This document shows, one piece after another, positions 9,162-19,168 of a stretch of DNA of 50,300 nucleotides (its first letter is position 1; each line of letters starts with the position of its first letter). A program made the position numbers and the translations under genes. The stretch comes from Gracilaria caudata (lineage: Eukaryota; Rhodophyta; Florideophyceae; Gracilariales; Gracilariaceae), in assembly GCA_030374735.1 (NCBI GenBank), contig JASCIV010000088.1, positions 1 to 50,300 on the forward strand, given 5' to 3'. The notes beneath the pieces were generated by a model. It saw only the letters and a list, made by a program, of their open reading frames with translations. It had not been told where the DNA came from and searched no databases.

Positions 9162-12100
9162 ATGGCAACAAGCGCAAACCGAAGCAGGAAGAAATCACGC
9201 TTTTCTCTCCTTCTACTTGAGGAAGGCGAGGTTTTGCTCTCCGATTTTGCAGTCCATTATCATTTCATCCCAGAAGCGTCCACTGGCTCACAACTTCATC
9301 CAATCAGCTCTTTTCCGAGAAGGTTTGTTCTGCGTTCAGCGAATACAGCAATTCCTGGTCGAGTGAAGCTTGGCACGCACAACCTGTTCTTCGACAGTGA
9401 CGAATGGAGGTATCCAGTAATTCGAGTTCCTTTCCTTTCCATAAAGCAAGCACGCCCCACTCGCGACAGTTCCTGCTCAAAATGGAGCGAAGGCAATGGG
9501 GAGTCAATAGACCGTCCCGTATACAACGAAAATAACTCTGTGCTCGTAGATGCGACTAGTGCTACATTTCAGCGGGAGCTTGGAACTGATCACCCTTATA
9601 TAGAAACAGAGATGAAAGGACGACACATTTTCACTCCGCTCTATACCTCGGCAACCGAACTGATGGAAGAGATTAATGTACTGTTGGGTATTACTTCTAC
9701 CCCATCAAGACGACAAAGAGAGCAACGTCTGAAGGAAGTAGTTCAAATAAGGGAGTCAAGAGTCCCATTCGACATTACTTTGCTGGAACATGGATCTCGG
9801 GAGAGCGCCATCATGGATGCTGCAGCTTCTGCAATATACGCCATGGCCAGGGCTCCAGGTCGTTTCAGAATAACGCGATATAATTTGTACTTCATGCCAA
9901 TCCACGGGGAATTCTCACAAGTCGCGGAACGAATCCCAGTTGAAGCCATAACTGCTATCAGGAAGCTGCGTCACGGATGCCGCGACGCGTCGTTGGAAAT
10001 CACGTACGATGTTCTAGTGGAAGGAAAGGAAAAGCTGATGTTGTCAAATTTGATGATTTCGTTTGAAGCCAGGCAGTTTCGCGACAAAGCCTTTAACGTT
10101 CTCTTGGGTGTGGTGAAACACAAAGTACAAGTTTTTGACCGCCAAGAACTCGAACAAACATTGTCGCAATGGCGTTCAGGAAAGCTATCGAACTTTGATT
10201 ACCTCATGTACCTGAACCTAGCAGCTGGAAGAAGCTTCAATGATTTATCTCAGTATCCCGTCTTTCCTTGGGTTTTGCGAGACTATGAATCAAGACAGTT
10301 AGATTTAGGCAATCCAAATTCATTTCGTGACCTGTCTAACCCAATTGGTGCCCTCAACGATGAAAGACTTCATCTCTTCCGCACTCGATACGAGGACATG
10401 CCAAATCCCAAGTTCTTTTATGGCACGCATTATTCGACACCAGCATACACCATAAACTATCTTGTGAGAGCTGCTCCTGCAGCTATGCTCAGGCTTCAAA
10501 ATGGGAGGTTTGACACACCAGATAGATTATTTCATAGTATACGCAGCACATGGGAGGGTGTGTTAAGGAACCAAGGCGACGTGAAAGAGCTAATCCCGGA
10601 GTTTTATGCTTTGGACTTTAGTCGCGGAGATTGTTCGGGAGTGCTTTCTAGCTCATCTGCTCCGGGTCAGTTTCTTGAAAACGTACTCGGGCTAGACTTA
10701 GGTATAAGACAAGATGGGAAGCGAGTTGAAGATGTGGAGCTCCCACCATGGGCGAATGGAAGCGTTGAAGTGTTCGTCCGTCGCAATCGAGAAGCTTTGG
10801 AAAGTGAATACGTGTCGAACAGGCTGCATAAGTGGATTGACCTCATATTCGGAGTCAAGAGCAAAAATTCGGAGGCGTTCAACGTCTTTTACACCGATGT
10901 GGCTCTTCCCAGCTCACTAGACGATACTTCGCAGATTTCAGCGGAGGAGATTGCGCAAATTGAAACCGTGTACCTCGAATTTGGCCGAACACCTGAGCGC
11001 CTATTTGGGCATCCACACCCTCCTAGATTTGGGGATGGTCACGAAGAGTTCCCCGAGTCTCATCACCCTCGCACATCGACAATAGATAAATGTGAGCCAT
11101 CTTCTTCTGAAGATGGGGAAAGCATGGTGCCCAAAGGCCGAGACTCTGTTCTTGCGAGTGTTGGTTCAGGTAAGGGACGGGAACCTAAGCCGCAGACAGG
11201 TAGTCGTTTGATGCACGCAGGCCATGAGTCTGAAAGCGCATCTTCGAAGATCAAAAAGGTATGGGGTTCGACTTTTAGAAGGCGAGACTCAACTTTGTGG
11301 GGCGCGAGCGATCACGTCTTCGCATCGTACAAGCCGTCCGAAGCAGAAGTGAATGAATCGAATGACGCTCTGGTTCCACGACCGTTATTGTCTACTGTGA
11401 TTTCAGAAGATGCGAAAACGAGTCTTCTCGATATGGCAATCATATGCGATGAAGATTCAATGTCTGATTCTGTAACAATTGAGACAAGTTTTCCAATACT
11501 GTGCACTTTGTGGCAAGATGAACATGTCAAAGTGTACAACGACGAGAAAGTTTTGCGTTCCAAGCATGTTGAAGACATTTGCAGTATGGCTTCATTCCCT
11601 ACTCGCATCGTTGCATGTGGAACTCTGAATGGAGGCATAGGTCTGTATTTCATTGATACGGGCCGTTTTGAAGAAGTTGAGGTCGCCGCACATGATGCCG
11701 CGGTGCACGTATTGGAGTACGTACCAGGGTTTGACGTTCTCATCTCTGGTTCCAAGGACGCCAGTCTGAAGCTATGGCGAGTTGAGAGATTTGTCAATCG
11801 TTCTGCTGCACTACGCTTGGTTCTTGAGTTAGATGCAGAAAGCTGTGTAACGGACATTTGTGGATGCTATGAAGCGAAGACGGTCGAAGACCAATGGGGT
11901 GACCAGGGGCGAGTGTTACTGATCGCTGCATCGACAACTGATCAAAACATCTTAGTGTGGGAAGTCAGCATGGACAGAACAGAAAACGACTTTCTTGAAC
12001 CAATCTGGCGCCAGGATAGGAGCCAAGGGCGAACGAGCTCAAGAAACGGAGGTTTTCGGCGTTCGAGGAGGATGACCTGGCTTTCTCAAGGACCGAGGCG

Positions 12101-12413
12101 AAGACATGCTTTGGCTACGGTGCATCCTCAAGACAGCTGCTTGAGAATATGGAAGCTGGATCACAAGGACACAGCATTTGCCGAAGTTCTTTTGTCGGAA
12201 ACGAATGCTTTTTGTATAGCATCTTATGATGATTCTAGGACTGTGCTAGTTGGAGGTACGAATGGACGCATAAATGAGTATGATAGCACAGGGCTCTGTC
12301 TGGGAGGTATTGTTGTCGGCCAGGAAGATGTCCGCAGTGTTATACTGCCTGAACGTAGTGATCGGGTGTACGTTTTGAGTGGATTAAGTGAAGTCGTTGG
12401 AGTGGAACGGTAA
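9162..12413 (+). CDS. NSMAF: BEACH-WD40 protein of the FAN/NSMAF type
   Basis: 1083 residues in one intronless frame. FAN (factor associated with neutral sphingomyelinase) is a BEACH-family adaptor in membrane trafficking and sphingolipid signalling. Order: an N-terminal GRAM/PH-like region starting RFSLLLLEEGEVL (about residue 13) with two PH-like segments up to about 310; the BEACH domain (about 325-620) with the family hallmarks SNFDYLMYLN-AAGR, YPVFPWVLRDYES, FRDLSNPIGAL, FFYGTHYSTPAYTINYLVR and LIPEFYALDF; a Ser/Glu-rich linker (about 620-770); and a C-terminal WD40 propeller (about 775-1083). The N-terminal similarity to FAN, rather than to the much longer LYST/NBEA classes, and the total length (human FAN is about 917) support the subclass. 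Confidence 0.85.
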   Translation: MATSANRSRKKSRFSLLLLEEGEVLLSDFAVHYHFIPEASTGSQLHPISSFPRRFVLRSANTAIPGRVKLGTHNLFFDSDEWRYPVIRVPFLSIKQARPTRDSSCSKWSEGNGESIDRPVYNENNSVLVDATSATFQRELGTDHPYIETEMKGRHIFTPLYTSATELMEEINVLLGITSTPSRRQREQRLKEVVQIRESRVPFDITLLEHGSRESAIMDAAASAIYAMARAPGRFRITRYNLYFMPIHGEFSQVAERIPVEAITAIRKLRHGCRDASLEITYDVLVEGKEKLMLSNLMISFEARQFRDKAFNVLLGVVKHKVQVFDRQELEQTLSQWRSGKLSNFDYLMYLNLAAGRSFNDLSQYPVFPWVLRDYESRQLDLGNPNSFRDLSNPIGALNDERLHLFRTRYEDMPNPKFFYGTHYSTPAYTINYLVRAAPAAMLRLQNGRFDTPDRLFHSIRSTWEGVLRNQGDVKELIPEFYALDFSRGDCSGVLSSSSAPGQFLENVLGLDLGIRQDGKRVEDVELPPWANGSVEVFVRRNREALESEYVSNRLHKWIDLIFGVKSKNSEAFNVFYTDVALPSSLDDTSQISAEEIAQIETVYLEFGRTPERLFGHPHPPRFGDGHEEFPESHHPRTSTIDKCEPSSSEDGESMVPKGRDSVLASVGSGKGREPKPQTGSRLMHAGHESESASSKIKKVWGSTFRRRDSTLWGASDHVFASYKPSEAEVNESNDALVPRPLLSTVISEDAKTSLLDMAIICDEDSMSDSVTIETSFPILCTLWQDEHVKVYNDEKVLRSKHVEDICSMASFPTRIVACGTLNGGIGLYFIDTGRFEEVEVAAHDAAVHVLEYVPGFDVLISGSKDASLKLWRVERFVNRSAALRLVLELDAESCVTDICGCYEAKTVEDQWGDQGRVLLIAASTTDQNILVWEVSMDRTENDFLEPIWRQDRSQGRTSSRNGGFRRSRRMTWLSQGPRRRHALATVHPQDSCLRIWKLDHKDTAFAEVLLSETNAFCIASYDDSRTVLVGGTNGRINEYDSTGLCLGGIVVGQEDVRSVILPERSDRVYVLSGLSEVVGVER

Positions 12414-12990
12414 CATGCAGAGCAATTAGAACTTTTGAAGATGATGTAGAAACGAGCATGTCGGTTTTATCGGTGAGTTACAAGCATGCGCTTATTCTCA
12501 AACTGAATCATCAATGCTTTGTACTTAAGGACTAATTCCGTGCGGACAGACCCGTTTGCACAAACTCTAATCATTCCAGTTGTTATTAACCCTCATATAC
12601 TACTTTTTTTGTAAGCTAAAGCGTGTGGGAGTGACTGTACATAAATGCATGACTTTAGTATAGGGACAAAAATCCTCTCTCATTTACGAGTATCCTACGT
12701 TGCTATGAACACGCAACAAGGAACTTTGCATATTAAAGAAACATACTCTCAATGAGAAGGCCAGCATTCCATCAGGCCAAGACCCGGTTGCAGCTCAACT
12801 AACGCTGCGCATCTAGAACACACCCGCATCAGTGTTCCGCTTGATGCATTCAAAAACACACACTAGTTCAAGGAGTAGCTTAACCATTGGAGCTTCTGGA
12901 TTGAGCAACGCCGGAGAAGCGGATGCTTTCCTGGTCTCAGAGAACGCCCAAAAACGAAAAAAAAAACCCGAAGAGTGTGTATCGAACTCT
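12414..12990. other. Convergent 3' region
   Basis: 577 bp between the BEACH gene stop and the end of the profilin-like gene on the other strand. It is AT-richer than its surroundings and contains runs of T and A near 12600 and 12955. I see no supported gene. Confidence 0.35.
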
Positions 12991-13575
12991 TTAAGTTGCT
13001 TCTGAGATTGAGGAATCTGTCTTCCGCAAGGACTCAAGTTTGTTTGGTAAGTCGTTCAAGAATGATATAAGCTTTGTGACAGCATTTGTAGAAAGCGACG
13101 GAAAAGAGTACGTTATGGCACCGTGTACTTCAGGATAATCACTTGTTTTGAATCGAAACGCACAAGCCCCCTCGCCTGAGACTGCGTCCCCCCGTCTGCC
13201 GTACACCAGATCCACGCCTTTCGTAGATTCCCACTGATGGACATCAAAGCTCTCAGAGTTCAGCACGATTCCCGCTCTGAGCGCGTATTCTCGGGAATTG
13301 AAGAGTAGAGGAAGCGCTCTTGTTGATCAGGTTGTGGAAACTGTCAGAATGGAATCAATCACATGTGGAACACTGGGAATGTTTCATTGTTCGCCGAAAG
13401 GAGCATGGGAAAAGATACCTGTCCGATAAACTTACTCTGCTTCGTTGGATGTTAATGTCGTCTTTGAGGATGGAAGCGTGATTATTGATTTGGTGTGATT
13501 GAAAATGTGAATCACATCCCAGTCCATTTTGAGGTATTCATCGGCACCATCTAATCTCTCTCGCGTGAGTGACAT
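12991..13575 (-). CDS. Probable spliced profilin-like actin-binding protein
   Basis: Two-exon model on the minus strand: exon 1 13575-13436 ending at a GTAAGT donor, a 117 bp intron, and exon 2 13318-12991. The phase fits (GA|A) and gives about 155 residues. Profilins bind actin monomers and poly-proline and are usually 125-150 residues. The match lies in the C-terminal two thirds: LTSNEAEALPLLF (family L-T-x-x-E-A-x-x-L-x-x-x-F), AGIVLNSESFDVHQWE (family G-I-x-L-x-G-x-K-Y-x-V), VYGRRGD (family I-Y-G-K/R-K-G), then a final helix ending TKLISFLNDL. The usual N-terminal Trp-x-x-Tyr poly-proline site is not clear, so either the start is wrong (another exon upstream) or the protein is divergent. 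The acceptor (CAACAAG) is weak. Identification is by motif pattern only. Confidence 0.5.
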
Positions 13576-13640
13576 TTGACGGAAAGACGCGATGTCGTAT
13601 GCGATGTCGTATGGGAAGCGAGAGATGTTCAAGAATTGTG

Positions 13641-15318
13641 GAAGATGGCACGAATAAACAGTTCGGGTTGCGCAAGAAATTGCTTGTGAGGGTATCGCGA
13701 TACTGTATATAAAAGCGAGTATAGAGAGCTTGAAGAAAGTTGGTGTGGACTGGGTTGCGCAGCAAAAGCGACAACTTGTTTCTCGGAGAGAACCCCTTTT
13801 CCAAATGGAACGGATGTACCCTTTGCATCAAATATTTCTCATTCCTCGTGCGATAGATAAGGCTGGTTCAGAACCACTCTGGAAATGTGCAAGCATGGTG
13901 CGGCCGATCATGGGACGATTCATTTTGCTTCAACTTGGGGTATCAGCACTGGGTGGAGATTTGAGATTACACGTGCCCAGAATAATGCACTCGTGACAAC
14001 TCACAGGACAAAAGGTATGGAGCGGTATCTAACGGTACCGTCGTAGCGGTGTTTGACATATGCGAACTCATGCGGCGGGAAATCGGCTCTCCGAGTTCTC
14101 ATTGAACAATGCTCATACTCAAAACCGCCTGTAGTATTATCACATAATGTCAACTCGATCTGGGAGTTTACGGGGGCTCCGCGTAGATAATGGAGCAGTA
14201 GTTTCCTCTTGTTTCAAAGAGGAATACAAAATCACATTCGATACTAATGAACTTCCTTACTTCGATATCGAGTGGAAGAGCTTGATCAAGATTGAGGACA
14301 GAATCCGGATTCCCGCGGATTGCATCGTTATACAAAGGTACCGACGGTAGAACGCTACCCTTGGATAAGCGGAGAGCAGTTGAAATGGATAACTGTGAGC
14401 AAAGTGCTTTCCTATACCCTTGTCATTGAAGTGCTTTTTCTAAATCTTGTAATTCATTCAGATTTTTGAAAGAATGATATTTTGATATTATTGATATTAT
14501 CAATCACGATTCATTTGCTACATGAGATATCGATCTCTACATGGGCAGAAGGTTGACAGGGCTATCACTCATAGCTCGCGCATGGTGAATCGCTTCAGCT
14601 CTTCTTTGGTACGGTTATTCACAGAGTGATACAAGGAGCCGCAATCCGTATTCAAACCGGCTTTCTCATAGATAGTGTCACAAGTCCGTTAGTCCAGAGC
14701 TCCATGGCCACTGGGGTCAAATTCATGGTGATGAAGCGGTCATACAGCGAAAAGAAGGAAAAAGGGACATCTTGTTCTCTTACTAACACACCCTGCCTCC
14801 GTAACGCCCCATCGTTTCGCGAGGCAAGATTTTGGCTTCACTTTCTTCGCCAGCCCTTCTAATGAGCAACGCACGAAAGTGATGAATAACACCAACTGGC
14901 TACTTTGACACCTTTATTTCCCATACGTACGCAGATAGTCACATACATAATTGCTCCCACTTTCAATTTGCATTGCACAGAACCTAAGAGAGACGGCGAA
15001 ACCTTCATGGACCAGGCCACATGAGGCGCATGCCGCAAATCTAGATAACACAACCAAAACGGAAACACCCAGTGACGGATAAATGATGGCACTGCAAACA
15101 GAACGCCATTTGTAGCTTGCATCTATTAGAGCCACGAGCAGTATGCACGCCCGCCATCACAATGGTGCGTATAATAACGCGATTCGTCTTCCCTAAAAGC
15201 GAGACGCTTTCTACTGCTAGTGAGCCGAGAGATTGACCTTTGTTCGAATGCAGCACGACCCCGAAAAAAAGCGAAAGAGTAGCTCCTACGAAGATCGCGA
15301 GTGTGGGTGCATCATGCC
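13641..15318. other. Gene-poor region with a TATA-like site and AT-rich repeats
   Basis: About 1.7 kb without a confident gene. It contains a TATA-like word TATATAAAAG at 13706-13715, followed at 13805 by an ATG frame of 63 codons (MERMYPLHQIFL...) that I do not recognise. It also has an AT-rich tract with three GATATT copies (14476, 14484, 14493) and a palindrome TTGATATTATCAA at 14491-14503, and a GGTAGAACGCTACC hairpin at 14346-14359 that recurs at 41175. Frames at 14147-14350 and 14626-14862 look random. Confidence 0.35.
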
Positions 15319-16089
15319 TTACAGACTTGGAAAAGCCGACGTATCGTCCACGTTTGGCACAACGTCAACGTCCTCCCTGCCATTAGCCCTTCGGTGATCA
15401 GTCTCATTGTCATACGGTCTGTTGTTATAACCTCCACGATAGCCTCCACGATAAGCTCCTCTTCCGCCTCTTCCGCCTCGTCCTCTCTCTCCCCTACCTC
15501 TGTCTCCTCTGTGCTCAAATCTTCCACGTGTTCCCCCTCGTCGCTCTCCATAGGGGCGTCGGTATTCGCCGCGTCTTCTCTCAGTCGGATCAGGCTTGAA
15601 GAACTTTTGGATCTCAGCGTTTCTTGCCACGGCGGCCTGCGTGGAATCTTTTATTGTCTTGTTTTGCTGCTGCGCTTTGACAGCCACTTCACGCATGATA
15701 GAATTGTCATCAGGAGAGTTATTCTTCTTCAACACACTCATCTTCTCAAAACCATTGTCGCCGTCATTGGCTCGTCTAAGACCGCGGCTGTTGAGAGAAG
15801 CGAGACCGGAGGACATGGCAGCCTTCTTGGCTAAGTACTCTTCCAGGGTGAGATCCTTTTGCTTTGGGGGCTTCTGATCGGACTTGTTGGCGTCTTCCTG
15901 GTCGGGCTCAGCGGAGGTAGGGGCGGGATCCGCACCGTTTACATCTTCCGGAGCCTCACTGACGGCAGCATCACGCACATCAACGGCGGGGACGGGAGTG
16001 TCACCATCGGTCTTCTGGGTGGCGCCATTATCATAAGCCAGCTCGGAAACATCCTCAACGTCGTCCTGCAACAACGCGAACGAATTCAT
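15319..16089 (-). CDS. Stm1/SERBP1/HABP4-type ribosome- and mRNA-binding RGG protein
   Basis: 256 residues of the hyaluronan/mRNA-binding (PAI-RBP1) family. Members such as yeast Stm1 and human SERBP1 clamp translationally idle 80S ribosomes and bind mRNA. The N-terminal NSFALLQDDVEDV motif is typical of the family. A disordered acidic middle follows, then a DLTLEEYLAKKAAM segment (about 79-93) and a positively charged region, an RGG/RGRG box (about 175-222, including RGDRGRGERGRGGRG), and the C-terminal VDDTSAFPSL tail that the family shares (D-F-P-S-L). The ATG at 16089 is the first in the frame. It is divergently paired with the PsbP-like gene. Confidence 0.8.
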   Translation of the reverse strand: MNSFALLQDDVEDVSELAYDNGATQKTDGDTPVPAVDVRDAAVSEAPEDVNGADPAPTSAEPDQEDANKSDQKPPKQKDLTLEEYLAKKAAMSSGLASLNSRGLRRANDGDNGFEKMSVLKKNNSPDDNSIMREVAVKAQQQNKTIKDSTQAAVARNAEIQKFFKPDPTERRRGEYRRPYGERRGGTRGRFEHRGDRGRGERGRGGRGGRGAYRGGYRGGYNNRPYDNETDHRRANGREDVDVVPNVDDTSAFPSL

Positions 16090-16559
16090 CGCGAGGCAAG
16101 AAGGGGCGCCGGGAGCGGATAGGAGGGAGAAGAAGCAAGAACACTATGCTACGAAGGGCACGGAGGCACAGTAGGGAGGATGGGTGCGACGACAAGTGGG
16201 GCGCGAGGTGCGCGCACAACGAGGGTTGCGATGCGGCGTCGGCGAGCGCGATGGCAACGGAGCGCGGCATGCACGGCACTGACTACAGCTGCAAGGAGGC
16301 TTCCGCCGAAGCGCCGCGTCGCGGCGGCGCAGCCGGATCTCCATGCGCCCCGCGGCCGCTTCGCACGATCGGCCAGTGAGCGATTTGCAAGTGGCGCGTT
16401 TTCATTGGCGCACTGGCGGCCAATTGACAGCCGTGCGCGCTGCATCTCGCGCGCCTCCTGGAGGTCGTCTTCGTTGTCAACGAGAGCGTTGAGCGAAGCG
16501 GGTCATACTAGGGGCTTTGGCATTCGCTCGGTACTCAAGTGCTGTGCTTCTTCTTCGTC
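16090..16559. promoter_or_regulatory. GC-rich bidirectional promoter region
   Basis: 470 bp separating the divergent starts of the Stm1-like gene and the PsbP-like gene. It is CpG-rich and open in many frames at once on both strands, so the long frames here are not evidence for genes. No TATA box is seen. Confidence 0.4.
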
Positions 16560-17201
16560 ATGGCTTCTGCGAGGGGTGCGTTCATTGCGGCTCAGCCGCT
16601 TCCCGTCGCCTCGGGCTATTCATCGCCGCGAGTTTCTCCCAGACGTCCGGCGATGATGGCTGGCCCCTGCTCGCCGCAGCGTGTCTCCCGTCGAACGTTC
16701 TCCACATTGCTTTCCACGCTCCCGTTGATTCCGCTGCTGCCCGCGAGCGCGGCGGATATCTCGGGGCTGGTGACGCCATACAAGGACTTGCCCAAGGGCT
16801 TCACCATTTTGCGGCCCAACGGATGGAACGAGTTTGAGGCACTCCAGGATAACTACGACATCAAGTGGCAGGACGTGATTCAGCCGCTGGAATTCGTGAC
16901 CGTGCTCACGTCGCCGGTGGCCAGCGATAAGAGTTTGAGCGATCTTGGTTCGGCGGAGTCTGTTGGCGACAAACTTGCAAAGGCCAGAAGCGGAAAACTC
17001 GTGCGCGCCATACAAAAGGATATTGACGGAATTCCAGCGTACATGTTGGAGATTAAGAGAGAAAGTGCACATCAACTAACCCTACTCACAGTGAACAAAC
17101 AAAAGCTGTATTCGGTAAACGCCAGCTGCTCAGAAAAGCGCTGGGGAAAGAGGGAGAAGCTACTCAGAGGCGTTGTAGATTCTTTCCGACCAAAGCTCTG
17201 A
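16560..17201 (+). CDS. PsbP-like thylakoid lumen protein
   Basis: 213 residues from the ATG at 16560. PsbP-family proteins sit on the lumen side of photosystem II and aid oxygen evolution or assembly. The presequence is bipartite. An N-terminal transit part has an early Phe (MASARGAF) and is rich in Ser/Arg/Pro. A twin-arginine lumen signal follows (RRTFSTLLSTLPLIPLL) ending in PASA before Ala, a typical processing site. The mature part follows the PsbP pattern: GFTILRPNGWNEF, IQPLEFVTVLTSPV, LSDLGSAESVGDKL, DIDGIPAYMLEIKRES, HQLTLLTVNKQKLYSVNASC, RWGKREKLLRGVVDSF. The RR motif implies Tat transport into the lumen. Whether it is PsbP proper, PPL or a PPD type cannot be settled from motifs alone. 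Confidence 0.85.
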   Translation: MASARGAFIAAQPLPVASGYSSPRVSPRRPAMMAGPCSPQRVSRRTFSTLLSTLPLIPLLPASAADISGLVTPYKDLPKGFTILRPNGWNEFEALQDNYDIKWQDVIQPLEFVTVLTSPVASDKSLSDLGSAESVGDKLAKARSGKLVRAIQKDIDGIPAYMLEIKRESAHQLTLLTVNKQKLYSVNASCSEKRWGKREKLLRGVVDSFRPKL

Positions 17202-17448
17202 ATGCTTTTATTTGCATGGCGGAAGAGCTTGAAACTGTTGAGGATCAGTAAAACATTTTGAAAGTAACAGCGGTACAAACCCGTACGCCTGCTTTTCTGT
17301 TTATGGCGTTTCCGAATCGCTGTACGCACGCTATTTCAAAGCAGCTAAGAAGAACATTACGCACTTGTTACTTGCTTTTGTATGCGCTTCAGAACAAACT
17401 GCGCTCTGCGCATCGTGAAGACGTTAATGTTTGATACAACTTGCTTTT

Positions 17449-17773
17449 CTAGATCTCGGCTTTTGCAGGTGCGGGACTCGGCGATAATTCTTCAAAGTCG
17501 CGCTTCGCTTCTGCGTAGGTAATTCCGATTCCAGTGCCAGTACCCACTCCGATGATCATCGATCGTATTCCCACACCACCTACAGAAAAAAGCGCGTTAG
17601 TGGAAACGAATCAGAGGCGCACCATACTTGCTCGCGTTGGGCGTAATTGAAAACGTACGAAACATTAGCGCGGCGACGATTCCGCCGGCGATCGCGCCGT
17701 AGGCCATGCGTTTGATGCCCTTTTCAAGCGCGGTGTCCCATTTTTCTGCGACCTTGAGCTCACTAGATGTCAT
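17449..17773 (-). CDS. MIC10: MICOS subunit Mic10 (MINOS1), spliced
   Basis: Two exons on the minus strand: 17773-17659 and 17579-17449. A 79 bp intron with a GTACGT donor and a TTTTTTCTGTAG acceptor restores one frame across a split Arg codon, giving 81 residues. Mic10 bends the inner mitochondrial membrane at cristae junctions. The family pattern is clear: an N-terminal SSELKVAEKWDTALEKG (animal homologues have a similar K-W-D), a first Gly-rich helix (YGAIAGGIVAALMF), a short basic turn with Arg, a second helix with a GxGxGxG glycine zipper (GVGTGTGIGI), then Tyr-Ala and an acidic tail. Read unspliced, the frame runs into the intron and gives a false 106-residue product. It is divergent from the LTO1-type gene. 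Confidence 0.85.
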
Positions 17774-18095
17774 GATGAGGAACGGGAATGGAGAGCGCAA
17801 CGCGAAAGGATAGAGCACGCTGGGCGAAGGCGGAACGAGCAGCGTGCGGTTCTGCTGCTGGCGAGGGGTGCAGTGGATCAGACAACCGGCAACACTGCTA
17901 CAGTATACTGCGGACAAGAAGCGACTTGCCGCGCAACAGTTTCGCTAAAAGTTTTCAAAAAGTTTTACTTTTCGTGGTTTCACGGAAGTCGCAAGTGGTG
18001 ATTCACCATTCGTGCTGCTGCCATGTTCCAGCCGCACGGCAAGCACGCGGAGAGGTGTTGCAAGTTGCAACACAGCGCACGCGGAGGATGCGTCT
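17774..18095. promoter_or_regulatory. Divergent intergenic region, Mic10 / LTO1-like
   Basis: About 320 bp between two divergent starts, presumably containing both promoters. No clear TATA element or further gene is seen. Confidence 0.35.
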
Positions 18096-18542
18096 ATGTA
18101 TGTGATGATGGCATCTTCGTCGCTACCAGACGACTTGGACTCCATCGTAAACTTGGAAACGCATTTCGAAAACGAGGGCAGAGAGGCCGCATTTGAGGCG
18201 GGAGCAGCAGCGGGCTACCAGGAAGGACGTAAGCTCGGTTGGAGCAGCGGCGTTTCACTGTGCTCCGAGATAGAATTCTACCACGGCGCTGCAGCAGCCA
18301 TCGTCTCGCTGCACCAAAGCTACCCAAATCGCATCCAAAACAACGCGAAGAAGCACGCCGAAAGGCTGATCAAACGCTGTGAAGAGACGCCACTGGGCGT
18401 GTTGGGAAACGACGAAACGGTGGATATGCAAGCGTTTGCGAGCGAAGTTCGCAATTTATTCAAACAGATGACGGCAGTCCAGGGGCTGGTGGGCGTTCGT
18501 TTCGACACTCACCACTCGAAGCTAAGCGACTTGAGTTTCTGA
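18096..18542 (+). CDS. LTO1: LTO1/ORAOV1-type protein with Yae1 deca-GX3 domain
   Basis: 148 residues from the ATG at 18096; a second start is possible at 18105. LTO1 with Yae1 acts as an adaptor that brings the cytosolic iron-sulfur machinery to the ribosome-recycling factor ABCE1/Rli1. The Yae1 N-terminal domain is evident: LETHFENEGREAAFEAG followed by spaced glycines (AAAGYQEGRKLGWSSGVSL) and an EIEFYHGAA helix, which is the GX3 repeat pattern of this family. The remainder is helical. The frame is also open upstream to 18012, but only with non-ATG starts. Its stop is 2 bp from the stop of the gene on the other strand. Confidence 0.78.
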   Translation: MYVMMASSSLPDDLDSIVNLETHFENEGREAAFEAGAAAGYQEGRKLGWSSGVSLCSEIEFYHGAAAAIVSLHQSYPNRIQNNAKKHAERLIKRCEETPLGVLGNDETVDMQAFASEVRNLFKQMTAVQGLVGVRFDTHHSKLSDLSF

Positions 18543-18544
18543 GA

Positions 18545-19168
18545 TCAGCGTCTCCGCCTGGCAATGGAAGCCTTATTATGTGTGGCCCTCGACGCTCGTC
18601 TCGAAGCAAGCTGCGCAATGGACACATTTTGATCATCACTATCATCCGGCTGTTCGCTGTCCGATTCGCTGTGCGCGCCATTATGATCACTATCGCTCTG
18701 CACGCGTCGCAGGCGTCTCGCGCCCGGCGCGCACATGTTCTCCGCCCTGTCGCGTCGCGCGTCCCTGTTTTCCACGCGTTGCATCTCGGCTCTGGCGGCG
18801 TCCACCCGCTCGCGCGCCCTGGCGGCGGTGGCGGCCACCTGCACAAGCGTCTGCTCCTTGTCCAGGTCCATGGACCTGACGGCGTTTGCCAGCAACGCGT
18901 GCGCGCGGTTCGTGGGCGGTAGTCGCCCCCTCATGGCGCGCCAGAACAGCGCGCGCGTGAGCGCGCGAGACGGCGCCTGCGAGTGGCCCGGCGGGCCGCG
19001 CGTGCTGCTCAGGATGTCGAGCAGCAGCGCGCGGCGCAGCGAGCTCTCGCGCGGTGGACGCGGCGTGCGCAGCGGCAGGCGCGCGTGAAGGGGGGCGGCC
19101 GGGCGATACAGCCGGCACTGGCACACGGGCAGCGACGTGAACGGACACGCCAGATGGAACGAGCGCAT
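18545..19168 (-). CDS. Hypothetical protein, GC-rich, unrecognised
   Basis: A 207-residue frame from the ATG at 19168. I do not recognise it. The N-terminal 75 residues are rich in Arg, Pro and Leu with almost no acidic residues, like an organelle presequence. The middle is helical (SMDLDKEQTLVQVAATAARARERVDAA) and the C-terminus is a Ser/Asp-rich low-complexity stretch with a basic end. The region is GC-rich, and long frames also occur on the plus strand here, so part of the openness is compositional. In its favour, the frame ends 2 bp from the LTO1-type stop, a spacing common in this genome. In-frame non-ATG extension reaches 19249. Confidence 0.4.
   Translation of the reverse strand: MRSFHLACPFTSLPVCQCRLYRPAAPLHARLPLRTPRPPRESSLRRALLLDILSSTRGPPGHSQAPSRALTRALFWRAMRGRLPPTNRAHALLANAVRSMDLDKEQTLVQVAATAARARERVDAARAEMQRVENRDARRDRAENMCAPGARRLRRVQSDSDHNGAHSESDSEQPDDSDDQNVSIAQLASRRASRATHNKASIARRRR

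Noticed and set aside
12458..12672. Spliced micro-protein right after the BEACH gene (MSVLS joined to a hydrophobic exon)
   Set aside because: GTGAGT at 12473 and a CATTCCAG acceptor join in phase to a 32-residue hydrophobic peptide, but it lies within the likely 3' UTR and short splice coincidences are expected.
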